A stretch of 64,000 nt of DNA from Olleya sp. Hel_I_94 (GTDB lineage: Bacteria > Bacteroidota > Bacteroidia > Flavobacteriales > Flavobacteriaceae). Made by a program: the position numbers and the translations under genes. Below, one piece after another: positions 42,465 through 51,223 of the stretch. How positions within the stretch are numbered: position 1 is the first letter of the stretch; each line of letters begins with the position of its first letter. The stretch is from positions 1,059,001 through 1,123,000 of the forward strand of contig NZ_VISI01000002.1 of the NCBI RefSeq assembly GCF_007827365.1. Direction: 5' to 3'. The notes beneath the pieces are model-generated. The model did not search any database. It had not been told where the DNA came from and saw only the letters and a program-made list of their open reading frames with translations.

Positions 42465-45400
42465 ATGAAAAAACTATCCTTTACCCTCTTATTACTCTTC
42501 TGTATTACAGCGTTTTCGCAAGAATTCTCTATGGATTTAGTTAAAAACATGAAACCAAGAAACATTGGTCCAGGCGGAATGTCTGGTCGTGTTACAGCAA
42601 TAGATGCTGTTCACGCTAATCCAGATATTATGTATGTTGGTACTGCTTCTGGTGGTTTATGGAAATCGACTTCTGGAGGTATAAAATGGGAACCTATATT
42701 TGAAAAAGAAGTCACAGCATCTGTTGGTGCAGTTGCCATACAACAATCTAATCCAAGTGTGATTTGGGTAGGTACTGGAGAAGGTAATCCTAGAAATAGC
42801 TTAAATGGTGGTTATGGAATCTATAAATCTTTAGACGCAGGAAAATCATGGACGCTTATGGGTTTAGAAAACACCAGACACATACATCGTGTGGTTATAG
42901 ATCCTACAAATCCTAATATAGTGTATGCTGCTGCAATTGGTAGTCCATGGGGAGAACATCCAGAACGTGGTATTTTTAAAACTACAGATGGTGGTAAATC
43001 ATGGAAAAAAATATTATTTGCCAATAACAAAACAGGAGCTGCAGATCTTGTTATGGATCCAACCAATCCTAACAAATTAATTGCTACACTTTGGGAGCAT
43101 AAACGTGAGCCTTGGTTTTTTAAATCCGGAGGAACAGGTTCTGGATTGCATATTACACACGATGGTGGAGAAAATTGGACTAAAGTTACAGAAAAAGAAG
43201 GTTTCCCTAAAGGGGAATTAGGGCGTATTGGTGTCGCAATAGCTGCTAACAAACCTAATATTATCTATGCCTTGGTTGAAGCAAAAAAAAATGCACTTTA
43301 CAGAAGTGATGATGGTGGGTTTAAATGGAAAAAAATAAATGATAAAAGTGATATTGGTAATAGACCCTTTTACTATTCTGAAATATATGTTGATCCACAA
43401 AACGAAAACAGAGTATATTCCGTTTACACTTATATTAATGTTAGTGAAGATGGTGGTAAAAACTTTACACAGTTAATGCCTGCTTATGGTGCTAACAATG
43501 GAGTCCATCCTGACCATCATGCTTGGTGGATACATCCTACAAATGGTAATTTTATGATTGATGGTAATGATGGTGGATTAAATATTACTAAAGATGGTGG
43601 TAAAAACTGGCGTTTTGTTGGTAACCTTCCTGTTGCTCAATTTTACCATATTAATGTAGATAATGAATATCCATATAATGTGTATGGAGGTATGCAAGAT
43701 AACGGATCATGGAGAGGTCCTGCTTATGTTTGGCGTGCACAAGGTATACGTAACAGCTATTGGCAAGAGATTAGTTTTGGAGATGGTTTTGATGTGGTAC
43801 CAGATAAAGACGATTCGCGTTACGGTTGGACCATGAGTCAACAAGGCTCTGTTAGCAGATATGATTGGCAAACAGGTAATAATTATACTATACAACCAAC
43901 ACATCCAGATAAAGATGTTACCTTAAGATTTAATTGGAATAGCGCAATAAACATTGACCCTTTTAGCAATAATACTATTTATTTTGGAAGTCAGTTTGTA
44001 CATAAATCTACAGACAAAGGATTAACATGGACAGTCATCTCACCTGATTTAACTACTAACGATCCTGAAAAATTAAAACAACATGAAAGTGGTGGCTTAA
44101 CTATGGATGCTACAGGAGCAGAAAACCACTGTACTATTTTAGTAATAGAACCCTCTCCTGCAGAAAAAGATGTCTTTTGGGTTGGTACAGATGATGGTCG
44201 CGTGCATGTTACCACAAATGGAGGACAAAGCTATAACGACGTGTCAAATAATCTAAAAGGATTACCTAAAGGTAGTTGGATTGCACAAATAAAAGCTAGT
44301 AATAAAAATAAAGGTGAAGCTTTGCTTATCGCGAATGATTACAGACGTTTTAACTACACACCTTACGCTTATAAAACTACTAACTACGGTAAAACATGGG
44401 AGCGTATTGTAGACGAAAATGATGTTAAAAGTTACACCTTATCAATTATTGAAGATCTAGAAGAACCAAACTTACTATTTTTAGGTACAGATGATGGTTT
44501 ATACGTATCTATAAACGCAGGTAATAATTGGACTAAATGGACGGAAGGTTTCCCTACTGTTTCTGTAAAAGACTTAGTAATCCATCCTAGAGAGCATGAT
44601 TTAGTAATTGGGACTTTTGGACGTGCTGCTTGGGTTTTGGACGATATTAGACCATTACGTGCTATAGCAAAAAACAAACAAGTTATAGACAGTAAAATAA
44701 CCCTATTCTCTCCTCCTATTGCCTATCAAGCAGCTTACCAACAACCAACAGGAAGTCGATTTGGTGCAGATGCTATGTTTAATGGAGATAACAGAGGTCG
44801 TGGTGCACAATTTACGTATTTGGTTAATCCTGTAAAAGCTTCAAAAGAAGAGAAAAATGAAGACGATGATGATAAAGCAAATGATTCTGATGCTGATGAC
44901 GATAAAAATGAAATTAAATGGGATTCTATTTCATTAAAAATATACAATGGAGATAAGTTAATTAGAACCTTAAAACGTAAGGTTCCAGAAGATAAAGGAT
45001 TACATAAATGGACTTGGTATATGGACGAAAAAGGTGGCGACAGACCATCAAGAACCGTTAGAAAAAGCTCTAGAGAATCTGGAGGTGTAGATGTAAAACC
45101 AGGTAACTACAAAGCTATTTTAGAATATGGTGACCAAACTTCAGAAACCATGATTTCTGTAGCGTCAGATCCAAGACTAGAAGTTTCTACCAAAAATACA
45201 GATGCTGTCTATGCTGCTTTAAAAGAGATTGAAAATATCCGTCAAATAGCTGCTGATGCCACTAAGCAATTAGCCGAAAATAAAAAGTTAGCTGAAAAAT
45301 ACAAAACAGAATTAACAGATTTAGATAAAGAAAAATATAAAGATGAAATAAAAGCCTCCAAAGACATAATTAAACAAATTGATGAATTATTAGATATTTA

Positions 45401-45677
45401 CATTGGCAAACAAGATAAACGCCAAGGAATAACTAAAACTTTAGATGTTAGTGTAAATAACAGAATAGGTACTGCATCTTGGTATATAGCAACAAGACAA
45501 AATGGTTTAACTAGTACAGAAACCACCTTGTTACAACATGCTAAAGAAGATTTAAAATTAGCGTTAGAAAAAACAAACACCTTTTTTAATACTAACTTTA
45601 AACCCTATTATCAAAGCATTATTAAAATTAATATGACCAAAGGGATAGATGAAATTAAAACCTTTAGTTTAGATTAA
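42465..45677 (+). CDS. Large secreted sortilin/VPS10-like propeller protein
   Basis: 1070 aa from the ATG at 42465, which begins a normal signal peptide (KKLSFTLLLLFCITAFSQ); an in-frame ATG at 42429 would add 12 residues. The bulk (about 30-720) is a ten-bladed-type propeller with many BNR/Asp-box repeats: KSTSGGIKWEP, KSLDAGKSWTL, KTTDGGKSWKK, HDGGENWTK. An acidic spacer (EEKNEDDDDKANDSDADD) comes near 810, then a beta domain and a helical C-terminus. There is no T9SS tail. Family members are abundant periplasmic or surface proteins in Bacteroidetes, named VPS10/sortilin-like or glycosyl hydrolase; enzymatic activity is unproven. Confidence 0.88.
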   Translation: MKKLSFTLLLLFCITAFSQEFSMDLVKNMKPRNIGPGGMSGRVTAIDAVHANPDIMYVGTASGGLWKSTSGGIKWEPIFEKEVTASVGAVAIQQSNPSVIWVGTGEGNPRNSLNGGYGIYKSLDAGKSWTLMGLENTRHIHRVVIDPTNPNIVYAAAIGSPWGEHPERGIFKTTDGGKSWKKILFANNKTGAADLVMDPTNPNKLIATLWEHKREPWFFKSGGTGSGLHITHDGGENWTKVTEKEGFPKGELGRIGVAIAANKPNIIYALVEAKKNALYRSDDGGFKWKKINDKSDIGNRPFYYSEIYVDPQNENRVYSVYTYINVSEDGGKNFTQLMPAYGANNGVHPDHHAWWIHPTNGNFMIDGNDGGLNITKDGGKNWRFVGNLPVAQFYHINVDNEYPYNVYGGMQDNGSWRGPAYVWRAQGIRNSYWQEISFGDGFDVVPDKDDSRYGWTMSQQGSVSRYDWQTGNNYTIQPTHPDKDVTLRFNWNSAINIDPFSNNTIYFGSQFVHKSTDKGLTWTVISPDLTTNDPEKLKQHESGGLTMDATGAENHCTILVIEPSPAEKDVFWVGTDDGRVHVTTNGGQSYNDVSNNLKGLPKGSWIAQIKASNKNKGEALLIANDYRRFNYTPYAYKTTNYGKTWERIVDENDVKSYTLSIIEDLEEPNLLFLGTDDGLYVSINAGNNWTKWTEGFPTVSVKDLVIHPREHDLVIGTFGRAAWVLDDIRPLRAIAKNKQVIDSKITLFSPPIAYQAAYQQPTGSRFGADAMFNGDNRGRGAQFTYLVNPVKASKEEKNEDDDDKANDSDADDDKNEIKWDSISLKIYNGDKLIRTLKRKVPEDKGLHKWTWYMDEKGGDRPSRTVRKSSRESGGVDVKPGNYKAILEYGDQTSETMISVASDPRLEVSTKNTDAVYAALKEIENIRQIAADATKQLAENKKLAEKYKTELTDLDKEKYKDEIKASKDIIKQIDELLDIYIGKQDKRQGITKTLDVSVNNRIGTASWYIATRQNGLTSTETTLLQHAKEDLKLALEKTNTFFNTNFKPYYQSIIKINMTKGIDEIKTFSLD

Positions 45678-45750
45678 TTGTTTGTAAATTACAACAGTAA
45701 AATTACGTACCTAACACTATAATAATTACGAAAAAAAATAAATTTTTAAA

Positions 45751-46383
45751 ATGAAAAAAATAACAAAATTAGTATTGGCATTATCTCTTGTTTTTGCTGT
45801 AAGTTGTAAAGACGACACTAAAACTTCTGATACTAAAAAAGAAACAACTGAGTCTGTAGCAAAAACTGAAAAATTTGTTGTAAAACCAGAAGGAACAACA
45901 GTAAAATGGACTGCTTACAAAACGACTGAAAAAGTTCCTGTTGGTGGACAGTTTGTCACTTTAAATTTTGATGAAAAAGCTGGAGATTCTCCACAGGATG
46001 CATTAAACAATTTAAACTTTTCTATTCCAATTAGTGGATTATTTACAGACAACGACGCAAGAGATTTAAAGTTAAAAACTTCATTTTTTGGAGAGATGTT
46101 AAATCCTGAATTTATAAAAGGAACGATTAAACATATAGATAACAAATACATTGCTTCTATTACCATGAATGGTGTCACTAATGACTTACCATTAGAAGTA
46201 AAAATCACGGATGAAAGACGTGTAGCCATGTCTGCGACAATGCAATTAAAAGATTGGGATGCCTTAGGTGCTTTAAGTATTTTAAATAAAGTTTGTTTTG
46301 ATTTACACAAAGGTTCAGATGGTGTTAGTAAAACATGGGAAGACGTTTCAATAGAAATCAACACTTTTTTAAGAAAAAACTAA
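45751..46383 (+). CDS. YceI-family lipoprotein
   Basis: 210 aa. Lipoprotein signal LALSLVFAVSCKDD and a Lys/Thr/Glu linker, then a YceI lipocalin-like barrel (about 45-208): TVKWTAYKTTEKVPVGGQF, DNDARDLKLKTSFFGEM and ITMNGVTNDLPLEV. YceI proteins bind isoprenoids or amphiphiles in the periplasm. It precedes sodC by 66 bp and may be one unit with it. A TTACGTA motif at 45703-45709 resembles the site before the DUF4331 gene. Confidence 0.92.
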   Translation: MKKITKLVLALSLVFAVSCKDDTKTSDTKKETTESVAKTEKFVVKPEGTTVKWTAYKTTEKVPVGGQFVTLNFDEKAGDSPQDALNNLNFSIPISGLFTDNDARDLKLKTSFFGEMLNPEFIKGTIKHIDNKYIASITMNGVTNDLPLEVKITDERRVAMSATMQLKDWDALGALSILNKVCFDLHKGSDGVSKTWEDVSIEINTFLRKN

Positions 46384-46449
46384 TAGTATTTTATTATATT
46401 AGTAAAAAAGCAGTTTGACAGAGCTACTTAACTTAAAAATCTAAATAAA

Positions 46450-47007
46450 ATGAAAAAAATATCATTACTACTATTAGTGTTAACTTTTGCAGTATTTATA
46501 AGCTGTAAAGAAGACAAAACACAACCTGAAACTGAAAAAACCGTAGCCGAAACAGCAAAAAAGGTTAAACTAAAATTAGAATCTAAAAGCGGAAGCAATG
46601 TTACAGGTAATGCTGTATTTACAGAAGAAGATGACCAAATTAAATTTACCGCAATGCTTAGTGGTTTAGAGCCAGGAATACACGCTATCCATATTCATGA
46701 AAAAGCAGATTGTTCTTCAGATGACGGAAAATCTACAGGTGGACACTGGAATCCTACAGGAGCACCTCACGGAAAATGGGGAAGTAAAGCTGGATACCAT
46801 AAAGGCGACATTGGTAATTTACAAGCAGACGTTAATGGTCATGCAACAATAATGCTAAAAACAGATGAGTGGTGTATTGGATGTGGTGACGAGAACAAAG
46901 ACATATTAGGTAAAGCAATAATTGTACATGCTGGTACAGATGACTTTACAACACAACCAACAGGAGATGCTGGTGGACGTGTAAGTTGTGGAGGGATCAT
47001 TAAGTAA
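46450..47007 (+). CDS. sodC: Copper/zinc superoxide dismutase (lipoprotein)
   Basis: 185 aa. Lipoprotein signal LTFAVFISCKED. Copper/zinc ligands are visible in HAIHIHEKADC, GGHWNPTGAPHG, AGYHKGDIGNL and IIVHAGTDDF; the disulfide pair is in EKADCSS and GGRVSCGGI. It removes superoxide in the periplasm. A strong terminator follows, so it is separate from the sigma gene downstream. Confidence 0.96.
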   Translation: MKKISLLLLVLTFAVFISCKEDKTQPETEKTVAETAKKVKLKLESKSGSNVTGNAVFTEEDDQIKFTAMLSGLEPGIHAIHIHEKADCSSDDGKSTGGHWNPTGAPHGKWGSKAGYHKGDIGNLQADVNGHATIMLKTDEWCIGCGDENKDILGKAIIVHAGTDDFTTQPTGDAGGRVSCGGIIK

Positions 47008-47026
47008 TCCACAATAGCAATAGATT

Positions 47027-47055
47027 AAAAAAAATCGCTTTTAAGCGATTTTTTT
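47027..47055 (+). terminator. Rho-independent terminator after sodC
   Basis: AAAATCGCTT / AAGCGATTTT stem with TT loop, A run before and T run after. Confidence 0.88.
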
Positions 47056-47092
47056 ATGTTTTTTATTATACTTTAGTTCAAGATATTTTTAT

Positions 47093-47620
47093 ATGGATAT
47101 AGACAATTTAGTAGTTCAATTTAAGAAGAAAGACGAAAAGGCTTTTGAAAAATTATACGATATGTACAAAGATAGTATGCATGGTATAATTTATAATATA
47201 GTTAGAGATAATGACATTGCAGAAGAAATCATGCAAGACGTATTTATCAAAGCTTGGCATAAAGCCGATAGTTATGACGTTAAAAAAGGTCGTTTCTTTA
47301 CTTGGTTAATAAATATTGCTAGAAATGCAGCAATAGATAAAACTAGATCTAAGTCCTTTAAAAACTCGGGTAAAAACCTTAACTCTGATTTTTTCGTAGA
47401 TATTATCCAGTCGCATGATAGTTTAGACGATAGTACTGATGCTATAGGCATCAAGAAATTTGTAGATAAATTAGCTAAAAAGTGCATTGAAGTGATTGAG
47501 CTATTATACTTTAAAGGGTTTACACAAAAAGAAGCCTCAGAAGAGTTAGACATGCCAATTGGGACGATTAAGACTAGGAATAGAAATTGTATTAAAGAAT
47601 TAAGAGAAGCTGTACTATAA
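47093..47620 (+). CDS. ECF-type RNA polymerase sigma factor (SigK/RskA type, system 3)
   Basis: 175 aa. Region 2: DNDIAEEIMQDVFIKAWHKA and FFTWLINIARNAAIDKTRSK; region 4: CIEVIELLYFKGFTQKEASEEL and MPIGTIKTRNRNCIKELRE. This is the SigK-like ECF group, always coupled to an RskA-type anti-sigma gene, which follows 1 bp downstream. Likely regulates envelope or oxidative-stress genes, perhaps the neighbouring YceI, SOD and DUF4331 genes. Confidence 0.94.
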   Translation: MDIDNLVVQFKKKDEKAFEKLYDMYKDSMHGIIYNIVRDNDIAEEIMQDVFIKAWHKADSYDVKKGRFFTWLINIARNAAIDKTRSKSFKNSGKNLNSDFFVDIIQSHDSLDDSTDAIGIKKFVDKLAKKCIEVIELLYFKGFTQKEASEELDMPIGTIKTRNRNCIKELREAVL

Positions 47621-47621
47621 T

Positions 47622-48419
47622 ATGAACATTAACGACTATATAAACTCAGGAATATTAGAACTGTACGTTGCTGGACAGCTTTCTGAAAAAGAAAGTAGTG
47701 AAGTATATGATCTAATGTTGAAACATCCCGAAGTCCTAAAAGAAGTTTTAGAGATAGAGGCTGCTATAGTTAAATTAACTGCAAGTGTCTCTCCAAAAAA
47801 AGATATCGCTTTTAATACTATAAAAGGTAGATTAAACAACAATACAGATAGTAAGGTTATTAGTTTAAACAAACCTAAAACCCAATGGTTAAATTATTCT
47901 GGTTGGGCAGCTGCTGTTGTTTTAGCAGGTGGATTAATTTGGACAATAAATCAAAAATCTGATTTAGAAAACCAAATACAAACGGTTAACACTGAAAAAG
48001 ACTTTTTAGAAATCCAAATGGAAACTTCTAAAACTGATTTAGCAGAAACTAAAAACTTATTAAATATAATTAGAGATAAGAGCATTATTAATATACCATT
48101 AGAAGGTCAAGCTGCAGCTCCTGGAGCTTTTGCTAATGTGTATTGGGACAAAAAAGATGACACAGTCTATTTAGACTTACAAGGTTTACCAGAGCCTCCA
48201 GAAGGTAAAGTATACCAAGTCTGGTCTTTAACTTTAAACCCTCTAACACCAACTAGTTTAGGTACTATTGACGATTTTATACAAGATGACAATAAGATTT
48301 TTAAACTTAAAAATGCTAATCAATCACAAGCATTTGGTATAACGTTAGAGCCAGCTGGAGGAAGTCCTTCTCCAACATTAGAGCAGTTATATACTTTAGG
48401 TGCTTTGGCATCCTTATAA
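47622..48419 (+). CDS. RskA-type anti-sigma factor
   Basis: 265 aa. N-terminal zinc-less anti-sigma domain (about 1-70: YINSGILELYVAGQLSEKESSEVYDL split by the usual helices), one TM (about 90-108, GWAAAVVLAGGLIWTI), a coiled-coil stretch (SDLENQIQTVNTEKDFLEIQ) and a periplasmic RskA domain (about 160-265: GAFANVYWDKKDDTVYLDL, PPEGKVYQVWSL, FGITLEPAGGSPSPT). It binds and holds the sigma factor and releases it by regulated proteolysis. Translationally coupled to the sigma gene. Confidence 0.93.
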   Translation: MNINDYINSGILELYVAGQLSEKESSEVYDLMLKHPEVLKEVLEIEAAIVKLTASVSPKKDIAFNTIKGRLNNNTDSKVISLNKPKTQWLNYSGWAAAVVLAGGLIWTINQKSDLENQIQTVNTEKDFLEIQMETSKTDLAETKNLLNIIRDKSIINIPLEGQAAAPGAFANVYWDKKDDTVYLDLQGLPEPPEGKVYQVWSLTLNPLTPTSLGTIDDFIQDDNKIFKLKNANQSQAFGITLEPAGGSPSPTLEQLYTLGALASL

Positions 48420-48436
48420 GATTATAAATCACTTAC

Positions 48437-48468
48437 AAAAAAGACACCTATTAGGTGTCTTTTTTTTT
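48437..48468 (+). terminator. Terminator after the RskA gene
   Basis: GACACCTA / TAGGTGTC stem with a short loop, A run before and nine T after. Confidence 0.92.
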
Positions 48469-48810
48469 GCTTTACTATATCAAACTAATTTATACAGTAT
48501 CATACACTTGAGCTTGTTTATTATTTAAAAATGATAGCCATTTGCTAATAAATAATAATCTAATGAAACATAAGCAAACAGATATAAGCTTTTGTGATTT
48601 TAAATGCCCTAAATAAGCGCCTAATTACAATGTTTAATAATTAAATATAAAGCCTTAATGTGATAAATCTATGTCTAAGTAACATTGCTTACAGTTTAGG
48701 CATAATCTATTACTTTTAATAATGAATTACGTAAACCACTACTCTAGTAATTAGTAATCCCTAATACTTTAAACATAATGTTCTATTTAGATGAATTATA
48801 AACATGATAT

Positions 48811-48850
48811 AAAAAAGAAAGCGTTTGATAATAAATTATCAAACGCTTTC
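48811..48850 (-). terminator. Strong minus-strand terminator in the intergenic region
   Basis: Perfect 16-bp stem GAAAGCGTTTGATAAT / ATTATCAAACGCTTTC with AA loop; six A on the plus strand give the U tract on the minus transcript. It lies 135 bp after the TonB receptor stop codon. Confidence 0.9.
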
Positions 48851-48870
48851 AAAACAAACTAACAAAAAAC

Positions 48871-48975
48871 AAACCTTACTTTTTCATAGCATTTAAATTA
48901 ATGTTAGTTGTGCAATTAATTGTTTCCCTTAAACTGATTGCAACTATACTTACGTAATTATAATGAGTAAGGTTT
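48871..48975 (-). ncRNA. Candidate structured 3' region or small RNA downstream of the TonB receptor
   Basis: Outer arms AAACCTTACT (48871-48880) and AGTAAGGTTT (48966-48975) pair; inside, GTTG...CAAT (near 48906) pairs with ATTGCAAC (48936-48943). On the minus strand a block TTACGTAAGTAT (48957-48946) resembles the one before the DUF4331 gene. Could be a small RNA with its own promoter that ends at 48811, a structured 3' UTR, or a gene relic. Confidence 0.3.
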
Positions 48976-48984
48976 TATTTATTT

Positions 48985-51213
48985 TTAAAACGTGTAACTT
49001 AATGTCGTTTTAAAGTTAAAAGGTGTTCCAGGTGTAAAGTGAATCTCTTCCACTGGATCAACTTCATTTTGTAATCTTGACTCGGTTAAAAATTGAGTTT
49101 CTTTCCAATCTGTATCCAATACATTTTCAATACTAACACCTAATCTCCAGTGTTTGTTAAACGCATAGTTAACATTTAAATCTGTTACAAAATAGCCTTC
49201 TGCTTGCACACTATTATCTTCATTTGCAGGTCTATCATCTACGTATCTGTAGTTAATTCCACCTGAAAAATTATTTAAATCTTTAAAAGATAAACCTCCT
49301 ACTAATGTAAAATCTAGTGCTAATGGTATATAATCGTTTCCGTTGTCTTCTTCCAAACTTCTTGCTCTGGTAAGTGTAGCATCTGTATTAAAGTAAATAT
49401 TATCTGTTAATTGGTATCTAACTCCAAAATCTACTCCATAACGTTCAGATTTTCCGCTAGGCTCAATAATTCCTGCATCTCCAACGTAAACAAATTCTTC
49501 TTCAGAAAACAAGTACCATAAAGCTGTATTAATAACTAACTTTTCTGTTGGTTTCCAAATGTTTCCTAAATCTAATCCATAAGCTTTTGGTAAAGCGTTA
49601 TCTATTTCTTGATTTAAAACCACTCTAGAATCGTTTGAGTGAAATCCAATTCCGGATTTAACAAACCAGTGCACATTATTATTTTGATTATACTCAATAC
49701 TTAATTTTGGTAAAATAGCGACTTCACTATCAGTAAGGTTAGAGTATGTTGGACTTAATTGGTCTTGGTACTGAAATTTAATATATTCTAGACGTAAAGC
49801 TGGTGTAATTTTAACTTTACCTAAATCAATTTCAGCATTAAAAAACCCATATAAATTACGTTGATTAACATTACCCAATTGAATATTTTCTAAGGTTTGT
49901 TTTCTATTTAAAGTATGCGATAACTCAATATCACTAACATCGTCATATCTTAAACCAACACCAGAATTATAAGTAATATCAAACGTATCGTAGTTTTTAT
50001 TTTTTTTAAACTGTGTATTAAATCCAAAAATATTGCGCGCTTCTTTTTGCTTTATTTGATCTCCATTTATTGGGTCTTCTAAAAAGAAAGTGAAGTTAGA
50101 ATATAGCTCAAAATTGTAGTTAGAGTAAAAAGCATTACTCTGCATAGACACGTCGTTATCTAATATTGTACTGTATTGTACATTAAGGTTAGTACGATTG
50201 GTGTTACCTCCTTCTGTATCGTCCACAGCTCCAAAATTGGAAAGCGTTCCGTTATCCACTAATCGTTGAGGGATTTGACCTGATGCATCCCATTGACTTG
50301 TAAAGTGGCTAAGGGTTACTCCTATTTTAGAATCATTATTTAAATAGGCATTAAACTTACTTACAATATTTAATCTATCAAAATTTTGAGGCGATTCAAA
50401 AGGTCCATCAGTCTCAATATACTCTACAGCTACATATGCATTCTGAGAGGATTTGTTTTCTAGAAGATTAAACATTCCTAAAGTTCTTAACGAATTAAAT
50501 TGACCTGCTGAAAAACTAATTAAGTTATCCTCTAACTTATCTTTTGTTTTAAAATCTACAAATCCAGCTGTATTAAAATCACCATGATTTGCATAATATG
50601 GACCTTTACCAAAATTGATTGTGTTTATAGTTTCTGGAATTAAAAAATGCAAGTCACTATAGCCTTGACCATGTGCATGAGATACCATGTTTACTGGCAT
50701 ACCATCTACTGACAAACCAACATCTGTACCATGGTCGACATCAAAACCTCTTAAAAATATTTGTTCTGCTTTACCTCCACCTGCATGTTGACCAATTATT
50801 AAACCTGGTACTTTTCTTAAAATTTCTTGTGATGAGTTAATTGGACTTGTTGCCAAATCTATTTTAATCATACTATTCATTACATCTATTGGCTCTGACA
50901 AAACTAACTCGTCTAAAACAAATGCTTTAGCCTCTAAATTTATTGTAAATGTATTGTCTAAAAGTGATTGCGTTAAAACAAGTGTTTTCTTTTGATAACC
51001 TAATAAACCAACCATTAGGCTATCACCTACTTTTGTTTTATTGATTACAAACTGTCCAAATTGATTGGTATGTGCGTGTTCTTTTGAGGTTTGATTATAC
51101 ACATAAGCAGTTTCTAAAGGTTGGTTATTATCCATAACATACCCTTTAACTGTTTGTGCATTTGCTGTTAAAACAACACCTAAAAATGCTAAATAAGTGA
51201 TTATACTTTTCAT
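48985..51213 (-). CDS. TonB-dependent outer-membrane receptor
   Basis: 742 aa. Signal peptide (YLAFLGVVLTANAQ), carboxypeptidase-regulatory-like domain (about 20-105), plug domain (about 110-230, VPGLIIGQHAGGGKAEQIFLR split around the plug loop; His-rich VSHAHGQGYSDLHF), then a 22-strand-type barrel ending KTTLSYTF with the terminal Phe used for BAM insertion. It imports an unknown ligand across the outer membrane with TonB energy. The gene lies 10 bp after a TPR lipoprotein gene and belongs to the DUF4331-TPR-TonB receptor cluster. Confidence 0.94.
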   Translation of the reverse strand: MKSIITYLAFLGVVLTANAQTVKGYVMDNNQPLETAYVYNQTSKEHAHTNQFGQFVINKTKVGDSLMVGLLGYQKKTLVLTQSLLDNTFTINLEAKAFVLDELVLSEPIDVMNSMIKIDLATSPINSSQEILRKVPGLIIGQHAGGGKAEQIFLRGFDVDHGTDVGLSVDGMPVNMVSHAHGQGYSDLHFLIPETINTINFGKGPYYANHGDFNTAGFVDFKTKDKLEDNLISFSAGQFNSLRTLGMFNLLENKSSQNAYVAVEYIETDGPFESPQNFDRLNIVSKFNAYLNNDSKIGVTLSHFTSQWDASGQIPQRLVDNGTLSNFGAVDDTEGGNTNRTNLNVQYSTILDNDVSMQSNAFYSNYNFELYSNFTFFLEDPINGDQIKQKEARNIFGFNTQFKKNKNYDTFDITYNSGVGLRYDDVSDIELSHTLNRKQTLENIQLGNVNQRNLYGFFNAEIDLGKVKITPALRLEYIKFQYQDQLSPTYSNLTDSEVAILPKLSIEYNQNNNVHWFVKSGIGFHSNDSRVVLNQEIDNALPKAYGLDLGNIWKPTEKLVINTALWYLFSEEEFVYVGDAGIIEPSGKSERYGVDFGVRYQLTDNIYFNTDATLTRARSLEEDNGNDYIPLALDFTLVGGLSFKDLNNFSGGINYRYVDDRPANEDNSVQAEGYFVTDLNVNYAFNKHWRLGVSIENVLDTDWKETQFLTESRLQNEVDPVEEIHFTPGTPFNFKTTLSYTF

Positions 51214-51223
51214 TATCTAAATA

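Larger units (their letters stand above)
48420..48984. other. 565-bp intergenic region with two terminators and an orphan promoter-like block
   Basis: No credible protein gene. Contents: a plus-strand terminator (48437-48468), about 340 bp of AT-rich sequence without visible features, a perfect 16-bp-stem minus-strand terminator (48811-48850), and at 48871-48975 a structured block bounded by AAACCTTACT / AGTAAGGTTT that includes a promoter-like motif and an aborted ATGAAAAAGTAA on the minus strand. Confidence 0.6.

Noticed and set aside
42821-43252. 143-codon antisense frame inside the sortilin-like gene
   Set aside because: Shadow of a strongly supported gene in another frame; Pro/Ser-rich translation without domain features. 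Other antisense frames in this gene, purL and the ABC exporter were dropped for the same reason.
48541-48620. 17-codon open frame starting ATGAAACATAAGC in the intergenic region
   Set aside because: Too short, no signal or conserved features, no promoter.
48787-48794. TTTAGATG in the intergenic region near 48790
   Set aside because: No AACTT partner 14 bp away, so not a member of the five-copy promoter set.
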